From Glandiceps talaboti (taxonomy: Eukaryota > Hemichordata > Enteropneusta > Spengelidae), in contig NC_135550.1 in assembly GCF_964340395.1 (NCBI RefSeq), forward strand, positions 20,356,676 through 20,420,675: a stretch of 64,000 bases of DNA, in the 5' to 3' direction. Positions 26,509-38,700 of the stretch are shown in pieces (positions within the stretch are counted from its first letter, which is position 1; each line of letters begins with the position of its first letter). Both the position numbers and the translations under genes were made by a program. The notes beneath the pieces were generated by a model. It had not been told where the DNA came from. It saw only the letters and a list, made by a program, of their open reading frames with translations, and made no database searches.

Positions 26509-28972
26509 TTTGAGAGACACTTCTAATACTAACATACCATCTTTGGTATAATTTGTAGTTCATACTAACATACAACGTCCCCCACAATGCAGTATCCTAA
26601 GTATGAGATTGTGTGCCTTTATCTAAATCATATCACGTAGATGTGATGTTTGTAATGTGCAGCTGTCAGGCAGACAAAATCAAGAGACACACTTGCTTTC
26701 GTTTGATGTGTTCAGTCAAGTTTTGTTACTTTTCAGCACCATTGCAATATTGGTACCTTACCACCGGAGTTAAGAAATGGTTCCATATTTGCTATGGTAA
26801 AATCTACTAACACAGTAAAAGTACTTATCATAAGTACTCTCTGAGGTATTTTGTGTCAAAGTTTTGAGGCTTCTGTGTAACAGTACATTTCTTTTACATA
26901 CTGAAAGCAAGGCTAATTTGAAATTTAGACTCCATGTAGCCCAAGTTGAACTTTTCGCCATTTTGTTTCTATAAGTTCATTTCTAGAATAGTCTAGAATA
27001 TTTGCCCATGAAAATATGATTATTAACACAAATTTTTGTCATACTTTGTCAAAATCATCCCATGTTATGTATAATTGACCGATTTATTAATTGTTTATTA
27101 TCTGTATGGTTTCTTGAGGTTGATTAATTTATTACAATAGATTCAGTATTTAGACATGCAGCATACATGTATATAGTGTATATTAACAAATCATGGTGAC
27201 ACAAATATCCGTTATAGCACTTCAAAAATCAATATATCCTCAGGTGTAAAATGTGAACAAAATTATATATTTTCAATAAAGCATAATTTATGCTATATAT
27301 AATTTAATAACACAGTATATATATCCTAATAGACTTATCCAAACACATTTCCCAAACAAGACAGGAGCAAAGTTTTCTTTCAGTAAACCATCCCAGCATA
27401 CACTTTTCCTACAGTTGTCTGTTTTGTTTTTAAGTGATAACAAATCTTAGCAATGTTGTTTTATTTCACGCTGTGTGCTAAATCATTGTAAGGTGATTGT
27501 ATTCAAACTACGTAGTAATACCTTGAGCAGTGGACACTTTCTTATGAATAATTAATGTCAGTAAATACTCTTGCAACTTCATAATTTTTGGCCCAAAACA
27601 ATGTTGGCTGCTCAACTATGTTCTGTACTCTCATCTCAGTATGTATGAACTTTGTCAATTGATCCCCTAGGCAGAGCTATTTTTACCAAAACATTTTTTT
27701 CTGAAAAAACAAAGAAAATTTGCTGAATATGGGAATTCAAATATTGAGCTTTTCCTTTTGAGCTTATAGACACTGATACTACAAATAACCCTATTGTGTG
27801 TGATAGCTAATAAAACTGCCAGTAACCATTCTTAATTCAATTTTTTTTCTACTATGATCTTGGGTTCATTCTACCTGCACACTTTTCACCATTAAGTTAC
27901 CCAATGTCTTTCTACTGGTGATTTTTACTAGATTAATGATTCCTGTTTGTTTTGCATACTAAACTAGATTAACTAGTGGGTTTTATAGGTGGGGATATAC
28001 AGGGTATTTAAACAGTATAGTATTCTGTTATTTATAGACTCCCTGCTAGTTGTAAATAGTGTTTTATTTTCATTTCATTCAAATTATTTCAAATCTGTGT
28101 CTGCAAATTGTATGTTTTATTACCTGTGTTTGAGAAGACTTGCACGGTCTCGGCAATAAGAAATCAACACTGAAGACATGTACAGTAGTCATCAATATTG
28201 TGTGGAATTTCTCACGATTTATAAGCATATCAGTCAAACGACACAGTCTTGTCCAGTCTGATCAATCAAAATCTGATGTTGGAATCAACTAAGAAATAAA
28301 GGCATTTTCATGAACTTTTGAGTGTCATTTCATGATTTTATATCACCCAGCAGTACCCATGATTTCAGAGAATCAGCAAGTTGAACTCGACCTTCATTTG
28401 GAGATCTTTGCTGTGGGCCACGTTGCCTCATGGGAGTCGGCAGACATGCATATACAATAGGTGAACAATGAATATTCATGACTTTCCAATGAAGGTAATA
28501 GACACTTAGGAGTCATGAATATTCAATGAAGTGTTTGTTATGCTGATTTATACTAAATGAACAATTCCTTTTTTTTGCATTGAAATAGAAGATTTCACTG
28601 TGAGCTGCATCACTGGATGCTATGAATATATTATTTGGGTAGTCGATACAACAATTCAGAAATGTTAAATCAACAACTGATATTTAATTTCTTTAAAAAA
28701 GCAATTTTTTAATTCAAAAGTCAAACTTATACACATTGTCATGAAACAGGTTTTACATAGAAAACTAAAGGGAAAATTGTTTTTAAAAAAATAAGAAAAT
28801 TATCTGAATGAATAATTATACAGGCTGGAACATGGAAAGACAGATTGGAGTTGCCAAAACTTACATCAAAATAAAAACGAGCATGAATCTCTGCATGTAT
28901 TAAATCACAACAAGTAACACTGAAATAAAGCACTTTCTCTGTGTGCTATGCTCATTTATAGCATTCACATTA
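26509..28972. other. FH 3' flank
   Basis: No further exon was recognised. Candidate poly(A) signals AATAAA lie at 27,275-27,280 and 28,295-28,300, so the FH 3' untranslated region could end at either. The nearer one, followed by AT-rich sequence, is the simpler choice. Confidence 0.45.
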
Positions 28973-29185
28973 CAATGAGTAACACTGAAGTAAAGCACTT
29001 TCTCTATGTGCTTCACTCATTTATAGCATTCATATTAAGTGTAAAAGTATACTGTTTCAATTGGTTTATTTAAAAGCCTAGCATGTGGTCAATTAGCGAA
29101 TGAAACAGTATACTTTTACACTTGATATGGATGCTATAAATGATTGTGGTATGTACAGAAAACGCTTTACTTTGGTGTAATGGGT
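28912..29185. mobile_element. Foldback MITE-like element with duplicated arm
   Basis: Arms of about 80-85 bp (about 28,977-29,059 and 29,101-29,185) are inverted copies, with a near-perfect 23-bp core (AAGTGTAAAAGTATACTGTTTCA). The outer left arm is also tandemly repeated: 28,912-28,975 and 28,977-29,036 share GTAACACTGAARTAAAGCACTTTCTC. Non-coding, between the two convergent genes. Confidence 0.7.
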
Positions 29186-29645
29186 TGTAAGTCAAATGAA
29201 CTGGCACCTGTACAGTGTGTTGACTACTGGTATTGGTACAGTGTATTTGATCCTATCAGTATCCTGGGTTTATTATATTTCTTACATGAGAATGTTATGG
29301 AGAGAAGATTCAGTCAATTAGGAACACTGGCGAATGACATGTCTTGTCAAGATAAGGTAACACATATACATTATCTGGATAAAGTGTAATTCTGTGAATC
29401 ACTAGATCTGTACATTCACCCCTTCTCCTATCCCTTACTAGGAAACCCCACTTTTCATCATTTTGACCCATGACTGAAATTTTTGTCATTCATTTGATAG
29501 AGGGCGCACTGCTCCCGGGACTTTTTTATGACATCACTTCCAGTATATATGCTTTATATTGGCCCTGCATCTTGTGCTGTATCACCAGTGTATGACCAAT
29601 ATGGTGTATAAATGACTCCATTGTACTGAAACGTAAACCTATCAC

Positions 29646-29651
29646 TTTATT
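29646..29651 (-). terminator. Candidate poly(A) signal of DNAAF10
   Basis: AATAAA on the minus strand about 60 nt past the stop codon; another AATAAA lies only about 15 nt past the stop at 29,690-29,695. Confidence 0.5.
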
Positions 29652-29709
29652 GTCATGCTGTACGGTTCCTTTAATCATAGAATACACGTTTTATTCGGCT
29701 ACCTGCTTC

Positions 29710-32700
29710 TTAATACTGATTCAGTTTGGTAACGATAAGAACTCTCAATGTCTGATCAAATCCAGTACATACTGCCAACCCTGCCTTGTCTGGACTCCAG
29801 TCAAATGAAGCTACAGGTTGTGTTGCTATGACTGCATTTTGTAAAAGTTGAACTGATCCAGGCACACCTTCCTCTACACCATCTTTGTCTTCTTTACTCC
29901 GTTTCCCTGGATACTCACTGTAAATAAACAAACAGACATCCACATTTGTTTACTAATAGCAGGATACTCAAGGTAAACTATCAATATTCAGGTCACTTCA
30001 TTCTTGACCAAGTACGGTACTGTAATGAAGTTTGTTAGGGTGCCACCTATGGTAAGATTGGGGAATTACAAATAATATTTTCTAGCGGTTCGTAGTAAAG
30101 CGTGAAAATATTGTTGTGTCGGATCGAGAAATGTAGCAATTGTTGTAGTCTAGGTGAGGCGGGAAATGTATCAGAATGAAGGAGTCACGGGTAACGTGAC
30201 GTCAATGGTATTGCGGGAATTTTAGGACCAACGATTGGTCAGAAGTTCCAAGTGTAGTGGCGTGATTGGACAAGGCTGTTGAAGCCGTGTATGACCTGGA
30301 GTTGCTGCATGAGGCAGAACCATTCCAGGCTTGCATGTTTGCGGACTAGGGCCGTAACCTTAACTCACCAATTTTTGTACCTTACCGCCAAATTATTTAC
30401 CACTTAGTCAAACTTAAGCAGTATGGAGACTAATGCTGACACCCCAGCCAAGACGTCGAACACGGACAGTGTTTCCGTTGACGAAATTACGGCGCAAGTA
30501 ACTGAACGGATGACTGCCAGGGACGATAAACTCCTCAACGATATAGGCAGATTGATGGACTCCAAGTTACAAGATTTCCGCTTGGAAATTAATGAGAAGG
30601 CAGACGAAAACATAAACGAAATTCGTAGTCACCTGAAGTACAGAGAACCGAGAACATTTAAGAAGAAGGGATGTGAGAAACAGTTTAAACACAACGAACA
30701 GGTTTTGGATTGTCTTGGAAAAGCAGCGAAGGAAATAGACACAAAATGACTGGACAAAGCGAAGGAGACTTTAGATACAGGTATGAAGATAATCCAAGAG
30801 AGACAAAAGTTAGTTTTAATTGCCGATTCAGAGAAGCTAGGATGGAAGACGGCAGAGGAATATGAAACACATGAACTAGCCAGCGACGAGGAAGACGAAA
30901 AGAGACTGTGGAAGGCAGCTCAGAGGGCAGAGAGACGAGTTAAGGAAGAACAGAAAGAAAAGAGCAACAAGCGGAGGAAGCTGACGGGTCCTTCGACTCA
31001 TCAACTGCTAAATGCTGGTGCCATGTCGTATAACAGTCAGGGCGGCCATGGCCAGTGGCAGCAAGGAGGGAGACGAACGACTCGTGACAAGTCCCGGGAC
31101 GTATGTCACGTGTGCGGAAAGGCCGGGCATTGGCGGGCCGACTGCCCGATGTTGCAACAACTGACGGCGGGAAGTTCATTGCAGACCAGTATCGGACAGT
31201 TAAGTATTTTTAATATTCTTGTTGAAAATGGTAGAGTTCCTAGCGTATCTCATTTGGCTCCTCGCTCAGAAATGATAAATGTATTTAATTCTAGCAAGCA
31301 CCTAGGCGACAAAGTTGATATTAATTTTAGAGATGAATTTGTCACAGTTCGTATGTCTCCCAGAGCCCGGTTAGCGAAATCGGTTAATTTTTGGAAGTCA
31401 TTTTCCTCATCTAAATTTATTCTTGGAGTGATTAGCGAGGGATACAAATTGCCGTTTTATTTTGAGCCTGGTAATAGTTTTGCTAAAAATAATCGTACAG
31501 CTGTCAATCATTCTAGCTTTGTAGAGACAGAAATTTCTTGTTTACTCAAGAAGGGGTGTATTACGCAGTGTGTTTCTAAACCAAAAGTGGTAAATCCGCT
31601 CACTGTAAGTAATAATTCTGGTAAGTTAAGGTTGATTCTTGACTTAAGGTATGTAAATCAATTTTTGTATAAGCATAAATTCAAAATTGATGATATCTTT
31701 GTGGCAAGGGAGTTGCTAGGCAACGCTAAATTTCTGTACAAATTTGACATCAAGTCCGCATATCACCATGTAGAGATTTTTCCTGTGCATAGAACCTTCC
31801 TTGGGTTTGCTTGGATTTTTAAAGGGGACGGTGAGGCATCCTACTTTGTGTTTAATGTTTTACCTTTTGGTCTGGCTTCTGCACCGTACGTATTTACCAA
31901 ACTGTTGCGGCCACTTGTTACATCATGTAGAGAAGTGGGTGTCAGATCTTTGATGTATTTTGATGATGGTTTAGGGGGTGCACCTACCCAACAAGTTGCC
32001 ACCAGTGAGTCTTTACATGTCAAAGACGTGTTGGAGAAGGCAGGTTTTCTTTTGAGTGAGGAGAAGTGTGTGTGGAAACCCACCCCACAAATTTCCTGGC
32101 TTGGATATGATATAGATCTTACAAACAACTCCTTCTCAGTTAGTGGGGATAGAGTGGTAAAACTTAAGGCAGTAATTGCACTTGTTTTGCGTTTACATGA
32201 AAAGGCATGTAAAATACCAGTTATTATATTAGCCAAGGTAGCAGGCTTAATAGTATCTATGCATGCAGTTATAGGCTCACTATGTAAACTGCGATCAAGG
32301 TATTTATATTACATAATAGAAACCAGAAAGTCATGGAGCGACATTGTGGACATCCCACATGAGTTGGTGTTAGATTTAGAATTCTGGCTAAATAATATTT
32401 GCGAGCTGAATTCAAGGAACTGGTCAATGTCGAGTGACAAATTGACCACCAATGGTGATACAGTAATTTACTCTGATGCATCTCAAGTGGCCTATGGTGG
32501 CATTACATCGCTGAGGGGTGAGGTTTTAATTGCACATGGCAATTGGTCTCAAGGTGAGGCTACTATGAGTTCAACTTGGCGTGAGGCCAAAGCAGTGGAG
32601 AATACACTGTTGAGTTTTTCTGATAAGCTGAAACACAAATCAGTAACCTGGTACACAGACAATCAAAATATTGTTAAAATAATTAATAACGGAAGTATGA

Positions 32701-35700
32701 AAGCAGACTTACAGTACATAGCATTACGAATAAATGAATACATTGTTAGAAACAGGGTTACACTAAACTTGGTGTGGATACCAAGAACAGAAAACGAGCT
32801 AGCTGATTATATAAGTAAAATTGTAGACAAAGATGACTGGAGCATTAGCCCTCTGATTTTTAGTGATGTGAATGCTTTGTGGGGTCCATTCACAATTGAC
32901 AGATTTGCTACTTTTTACAATACCAAATGTACTAGATTTAATTCCAGATACTGGAATCCAGGAACAGAGGCGGTAGATGCGTTTTCTGTTGATTGGGGAG
33001 GTGAGAACAACTGGGTTGTACCTCCACCATGTATGGTTACTAGGGTAATATCCCACATGCACTTGTGCAGGGCACAGGGGGTGCTTATTGTTCCAGAGTG
33101 GAAAGGGTCATGTTATTGGCCAATGCTTTGCCCCGATGGCAATTGCTTTGACAGTTTTGTGTCTGAGTCTAAGCGTCTACCACATATGCCAGGTATTGCC
33201 TTACAGGGCAAGTTTAAACAGTCCCTTTTTACAGCAGGTTTGCTACCATTTAGAATGTTGGCCCTAAAGTTGGATTTTACCAAATAAAGATTTTTGGAAA
33301 CTCACCATGTTTTTTCTTATAGTGTTTTTGCTATATATTTTCTATTACAGAACTGAATTTATGGTCCAACCTTTTGGGTGAAGAAACTCGCTCGGCAGCA
33401 GTTCATCCCGAATTACAGAAGTATTTAGATGTGTTACCAGATGTTATCCTGCGTTCCAAAGCACCAGGAACTGTTTTGAACTATGTTTCTTATATTCGAC
33501 ATTGGATTGACTTTGCAAAAGTTTTCAAATTGACTGTTTTTCCAGCAAGTCCTTTAGACTTGACTTTGTTTTTTATGAGCTTAATGGATTCAAAAAAGTC
33601 AGCAGCAGTTATCATGAATGTTTACTATGCACTTAAATGGCTACATAGTTTTTCAAGTGTTAGTCAGATAAACCCTACAGAAAATCCTATTGTTAAGAGT
33701 GTTTTAGAATCAGCAAAGAGATTATTATCGAAACCTGTTACGCATAGAGAAGCAGTTTCAGTTGATGCTTTGTTACATTTGTCTAAGAAATTTGTAGTAT
33801 CTTCAGATTTATTGGTAAGACGTGACGTTGCGATGTGCTTACTGCTGTTTTCTGGTTTTCTAAGATATGATGAAATGGCAAATTTAACATGTAGTGATGT
33901 ATCTTTCTTAGAGTCCCACTTAGTTCTAAAAATAAGGGGGAGTAAAACTGATCAGTACAGACAAGGGGACACTGTTGTAATTGCTCGTACAGGAAAGCTG
34001 TCATGTCCAGTAACAAATTTAGAGAGGTACATTTCAGCAGGTAGTATTGATCTGAATAGTCATGATTTTTTAATCAAACCAGTTGTGAGGTCAGGAAAGA
34101 CCGTCAAGTTGATTAATTCAAATAAATCATTAAGCTATACCAGGGCTAATGAAATAGTTAGGTCAAGGTTGGCCGAATTTGTTTCTAATTCCTCACACCT
34201 TACTGTTCATTCGTTCAGAGCAGGGGGAGCAACAAAAGCAGCCACATCTGGAGTTAAGGATCGGTGTTTTAAAAAACATGGTAGGTGGCGATCCGAAAGT
34301 TGTAAGGATAGATACGTGGAAGATAGTCTGAAGGACAGATTAGTTGTAACACAAAATTTGGGATTATAGATTTAGACACTGACCCACATCTATACTTTGG
34401 TGAGTTCCAGAATAAAACATACAGGCGTCCTCCTATATTTTTGGTCATGTGTATGAACTTGAGTGTTTTGGAATGAGAGTGTAGACAAAACTAATATTTT
34501 CTAGCGGTTCGTAGTAAAGCGTGAAAATATTGTTGTGTCGGATCGAGAAATGTAGCAATTGTTGTAGTCTAGGTGAGGCGGGAAATGTATCAGAATGAAG
34601 GAGTCACGGGTAACGTGACGTCAATGGTATTGCGGGAATTTTAGGACCAACGATTGGTCAGAAGTTCCAAGTGTAGTGGCGTGATTGGACAAGGCTGTTG
34701 AAGCCGTGTATGACCTGGAGTTGCTGCATGAGGCAGAACCATTCCAGGCTTGCATGTTTGCGGACTAGGGCCGTAACCTTAACTCACCCCCCCCCCCCCC
34801 CCCCCACCCAAAAGTTACTCAGATTGTGTTTTACATGTTTGTTTTTTCTGTTTTGCAGGAGAATTCTTTAATAGTTTTCCAAAGTCTGTTTGCCTTTGTA
34901 AATGGGCTAACTATATTTTTGGGTACCTTACTGGTAAAGTGTGTATATACATGTGATATTAGCGGAATAATCAAATTGAACACTTACGCTTTTTCCAGAG
35001 ATTTTTCTCCTCAAAGAACACTACAATTGCATGGGCTTTTTCTGCTCTGGTTTTTTAGGGCGAAGTGTGTCGATTTAGTGAGGAATGATTTGTCTCATTG
35101 TTTTCTTGATTTGTCAAGAATCTGTAGCTTGTTTCCTAGTCCAGAATAAAACATACAGGCGTCCTCTATGCCAGAATAAAACATACAGGCGTCCTCCTAT
35201 ATTTTTGGTCATGTGTATGAACTTGAGTGTTTTGGAATGAGAGTGTAGACAAAACTGTAAAAGTGTTGCCAATACTTTCATCTATTAGGGCGCCACCTAT
35301 GGTGAAATTGGGGTATGTAATGTTACAAACACTGAGATACCTTGGATAATGACATTAAATGTCACACCATTGGAGGGACTAAATCGTGTAGAAGTACGTA
35401 TGTATGCAACATTTCTGTACAAAATCAGAAAACACAGAACTCTTTGTGCTTCAAAGGAATGCTTTTGACCCCTTCAAAGTTGGCAAGCAGCTTACTTCAT
35501 TTGGAATTGTGACCACACCTTGAGAACAGCAACTAGTGATTGCACCCTGAGAACAGCAACTAGTGACGGCACCTTGACAACAGCAACTAGGCACTGCACA
35601 GTGAGAATTGCAAATGGTGGCCACACCTAGAGAATTGGAAATTACTTTGATATGCCATAAATGTTATATCTTAGTTAATCCATTGTAATTGGTGAACATA

Positions 35701-38700
35701 TAATATGACAACAAATTGCAAACTCTCTGCTTCAAATGTCCTGTACCTGAGATACAACTAATCATAAAACAAGATTATAACTTTTGGTTATATTTCATGA
35801 GTTAATGAGAGTTGCAATAATAACATGATACTTACTATTTCCATAGATTACAAGAACCATTGCCTCCTAATGTCATAAAAAGATCTCTATTCTGTGGTAA
35901 ATGTCTTACTCCCCAAATTGTAGACTTGTGTGCCTGGCAAGAAAAAACATTGCGTGTTCAATCAGATATGTGCGTGTGTTCATTCATTTCATACACTGAA
36001 ATGAAGACAGCATCTCAATACACCTGTCACATTTCAACACGTAATAATATCATTTATAACATGCATATGCCATAAATATGGAATATATATCCTGGTCATT
36101 CTACCTTGACAATGTGCGTCTACGTCACGACAACACATGTCTACGTCTGCAGTGTGCCAAATATGAGTCAAAACGTTCAAAATTGCCAATACTGTCCCCA
36201 ATTGTTCTTTGATATTACTGCCGCTGGTATAATCATGTTATTCTTCATTCAGCCAAAAAAAACCCTTGTGACCTAAGGGCTTTGTCTAGCGACTTGTAGT
36301 GACAAAGGCCCCCTAGGTAACTTGTAATTTACCAGGCTGAATGAAGAAAAATATTGGGGAATCAGTGTTCTCCCCAGGATTTTGTCACAAGAGGGGGGAA
36401 TTGTTGCTGAGCGGAGCGAAGCACTGCGTGCGCTTTGCGCACGCGGGGGGGTGGTCAGGAGGGGGGTATCCCCCCTCCTGCCTAGGAGCTTTTGCAATTT
36501 GCATCTTGAAATGGTGGCTTTTGGTGGCACTTTATTTAGCCATTTTAACCCACTTTAATCATGTGAATTTCAACACAACTGAAGTGTCAAAGTGAGTTTT
36601 GATATCTTAATGTTTAAATAGTGACAGAATTTAGCCAAATTTACCAGTGTCAAAAAAATAGTTTTTTAATAGTTTGTCCTAAATAGTTACTCAAATAGCT
36701 CTTTTTAACACAAATGCTGAAAGAGTGTAACAAAACAAAATCTCCAACTTTCTGTAAAAAATTGCAGCAAATTTCAAGATGTTTCAGGACAGTTGTAGTG
36801 TTAACTACAAAACGAAATCCATTTTCAAGAGCTTCATTGCATCATCACCATACCACTACCAAAACAAACAAAAGTCAAACACATAAGGGTGAAGATAACT
36901 TTGCCTTTATGCATAACAGCTGAGTAACTTGTCTCACTTCTGTGAGAATTCTCCTGTCTTTGTAATTTCCCCATTGGTGACTGCTTGTTCAAAGTAAACA
37001 GTGTCAGATTTGGTCCATCTAAAGTATTGATATTCCCATAGTGATTCAATTCGTCTAAATGTACTGTTTTCTAGTTGACTTCTCATTAAATTTATCATTT
37101 AATTCCCGGACTTGAGAACTGCTCAGAATGACGGACCAGTATTTGCGGTGACGCAAAACCATGCGTATTATACCGTACGCAATGGAAATTAATTTTATGA
37201 TTTTTTATTATTTGATCGAACGATCCGTATCCTATACGCAAAAATTTTTGTTACATTTGCCATACCCCTCGACTGACGATCGTACTATACTGAGTGAGAG
37301 TCGATTGTTTTTATTTTGATACATATTATTATAGACCACTAACGAACTTGTACCCTGGCCCTGTTACAGTCAATGTAAAAAAGACGCAACACTAATGTTG
37401 CAATTTTTGTTGCCATTGTTGTGTCTAACTGGAAAATTAATAGTACATGCCAAACACAGCTGCACATGTTCAAATGGACACTCAATACGTCACGCTCCCA
37501 CGTCAAAAAAAAAAAACTCACACTGTAAGACATGCCTAGCCATGATATAGTTCTCTTCATCATGGTCAGTTTTTTTTTACGAAAACAAAAATAGTCGGTG
37601 ACAATACGGCATGGCAGTTTCGGTTAGCACAGGTCTTTTTTGAAAGAAGGCGAAACCGCTTCGTGTCACTATGGGTGGTAATGTAGTCAATCAAAAGAAA
37701 ATGAAATAGAACGAATCGGAATACATAGTTTTCAAGTGGGACAGGTATCAGACAAAACTTTCTGCTACGACGACTCACTAAGATTTTGAAAGGTCTAAGA
37801 TTGTACTATGACGACACATGCAACGTCCGAACTATTAAACTAAAGGGAAGGGACAGAGGGGAACTTAGCGTTCAACTTCAATACTGACGTAGCCATGGAA
37901 AATCTTACTTGCGTGTTTTTATATTAAGAGAAGCAATTCATAGACACAGTGACTCTGAAAACCATAGATTTTGTAGTACATTTAGTGTACACGTAAAAAC
38001 AGACCGTTCCGAGACTTTTGTCACGGCCCACCTATCCATGAACAATGGAATCGCCCACATTGACACCACGTGTTTATCTGTGTTGAGGCCATCGCATCTC
38101 ACCCGATATCTCCGTAAGTTCGATCGTGGTTCGATGGGTACGAAAATATTAGCCCATTTTCGTTTCGATTACAATTCAATAAATAGTTAAGGAACTAGAA
38201 TGTACCATTTTGTTCATTTTAGTGACATATTATTTAGTATCATCTAAGTAGTGTCGGTGAACAACACAAGCCTTTCAAAGTTTCGCATTTCATTTTGTTT
38301 TTGTACCGTAAACTCGAGACAGTGTGTGTTTACATGCAAACAATCCCACGATCTGAGTTCAAGTTCGTCCTGAAAAGGGCCGACGTGTAAAATATTCCGT
38401 GTACCTCCTGATCTTCATTGAGCTAAATGACGGAGGAAAGACATGTTGACTGTTTGAAAGCTATAGAATGAATGACAAGTTTGATGAAAGTATGCGTGAA
38501 TGTGATTCGCACGAAGTTTGACATCAGTGACAGTAGCCTCTTTACCGAGATATTTGACTTTCCAAAATGGCGACCATGAGATCGTAGCGAAACCGCGAGA
38601 GAAGTAAATCGTTTTGCCCCGTTTGTTGAAAAAATATTCAATTCATTTTTTTTTCGTCAAAACTTACAAGGGGGCGCCAAGAATTTACAAGAGGGCGCGG

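Larger units (their letters stand above)
30073..35256 (+). mobile_element. Ngaro/PAT-like tyrosine-recombinase retroelement (DIRS order)
   Basis: A retroelement of about 5.2 kb in the last intron of DNAAF10, antisense to that gene. The terminal pattern is the split direct repeat of the Ngaro/PAT groups: A1 30073-30369, body, B1 34407-34491, A2 34492-34788, B2 35171-35256. Parts in order: a gag-like region with a CCHC zinc knuckle (about 30.4-31.2 kb), reverse transcriptase and RNase H (about 31.5-32.85 kb), and a tyrosine recombinase (33374-34369). No integrase, envelope or capsid-bearing virus part was recognised. The two 297-bp A repeats look identical by eye, which points to a recent insertion. 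It looks largely whole. A C-rich run follows A2. The name at subgroup level (Ngaro versus PAT) is uncertain; the order is not. Confidence 0.9.

Noticed and set aside
34826-35149. 107-codon frame between repeats A2 and B2 of the retroelement
   Set aside because: Hydrophobic, no homology recognised, and it lies in the terminal region where this group normally has no gene.
37909-38190. 93-codon plus-strand frame inside the hAT-type element as a transposase piece
   Set aside because: No hAT transposase or BED/dimerisation motif is visible; length and composition fit a chance frame.
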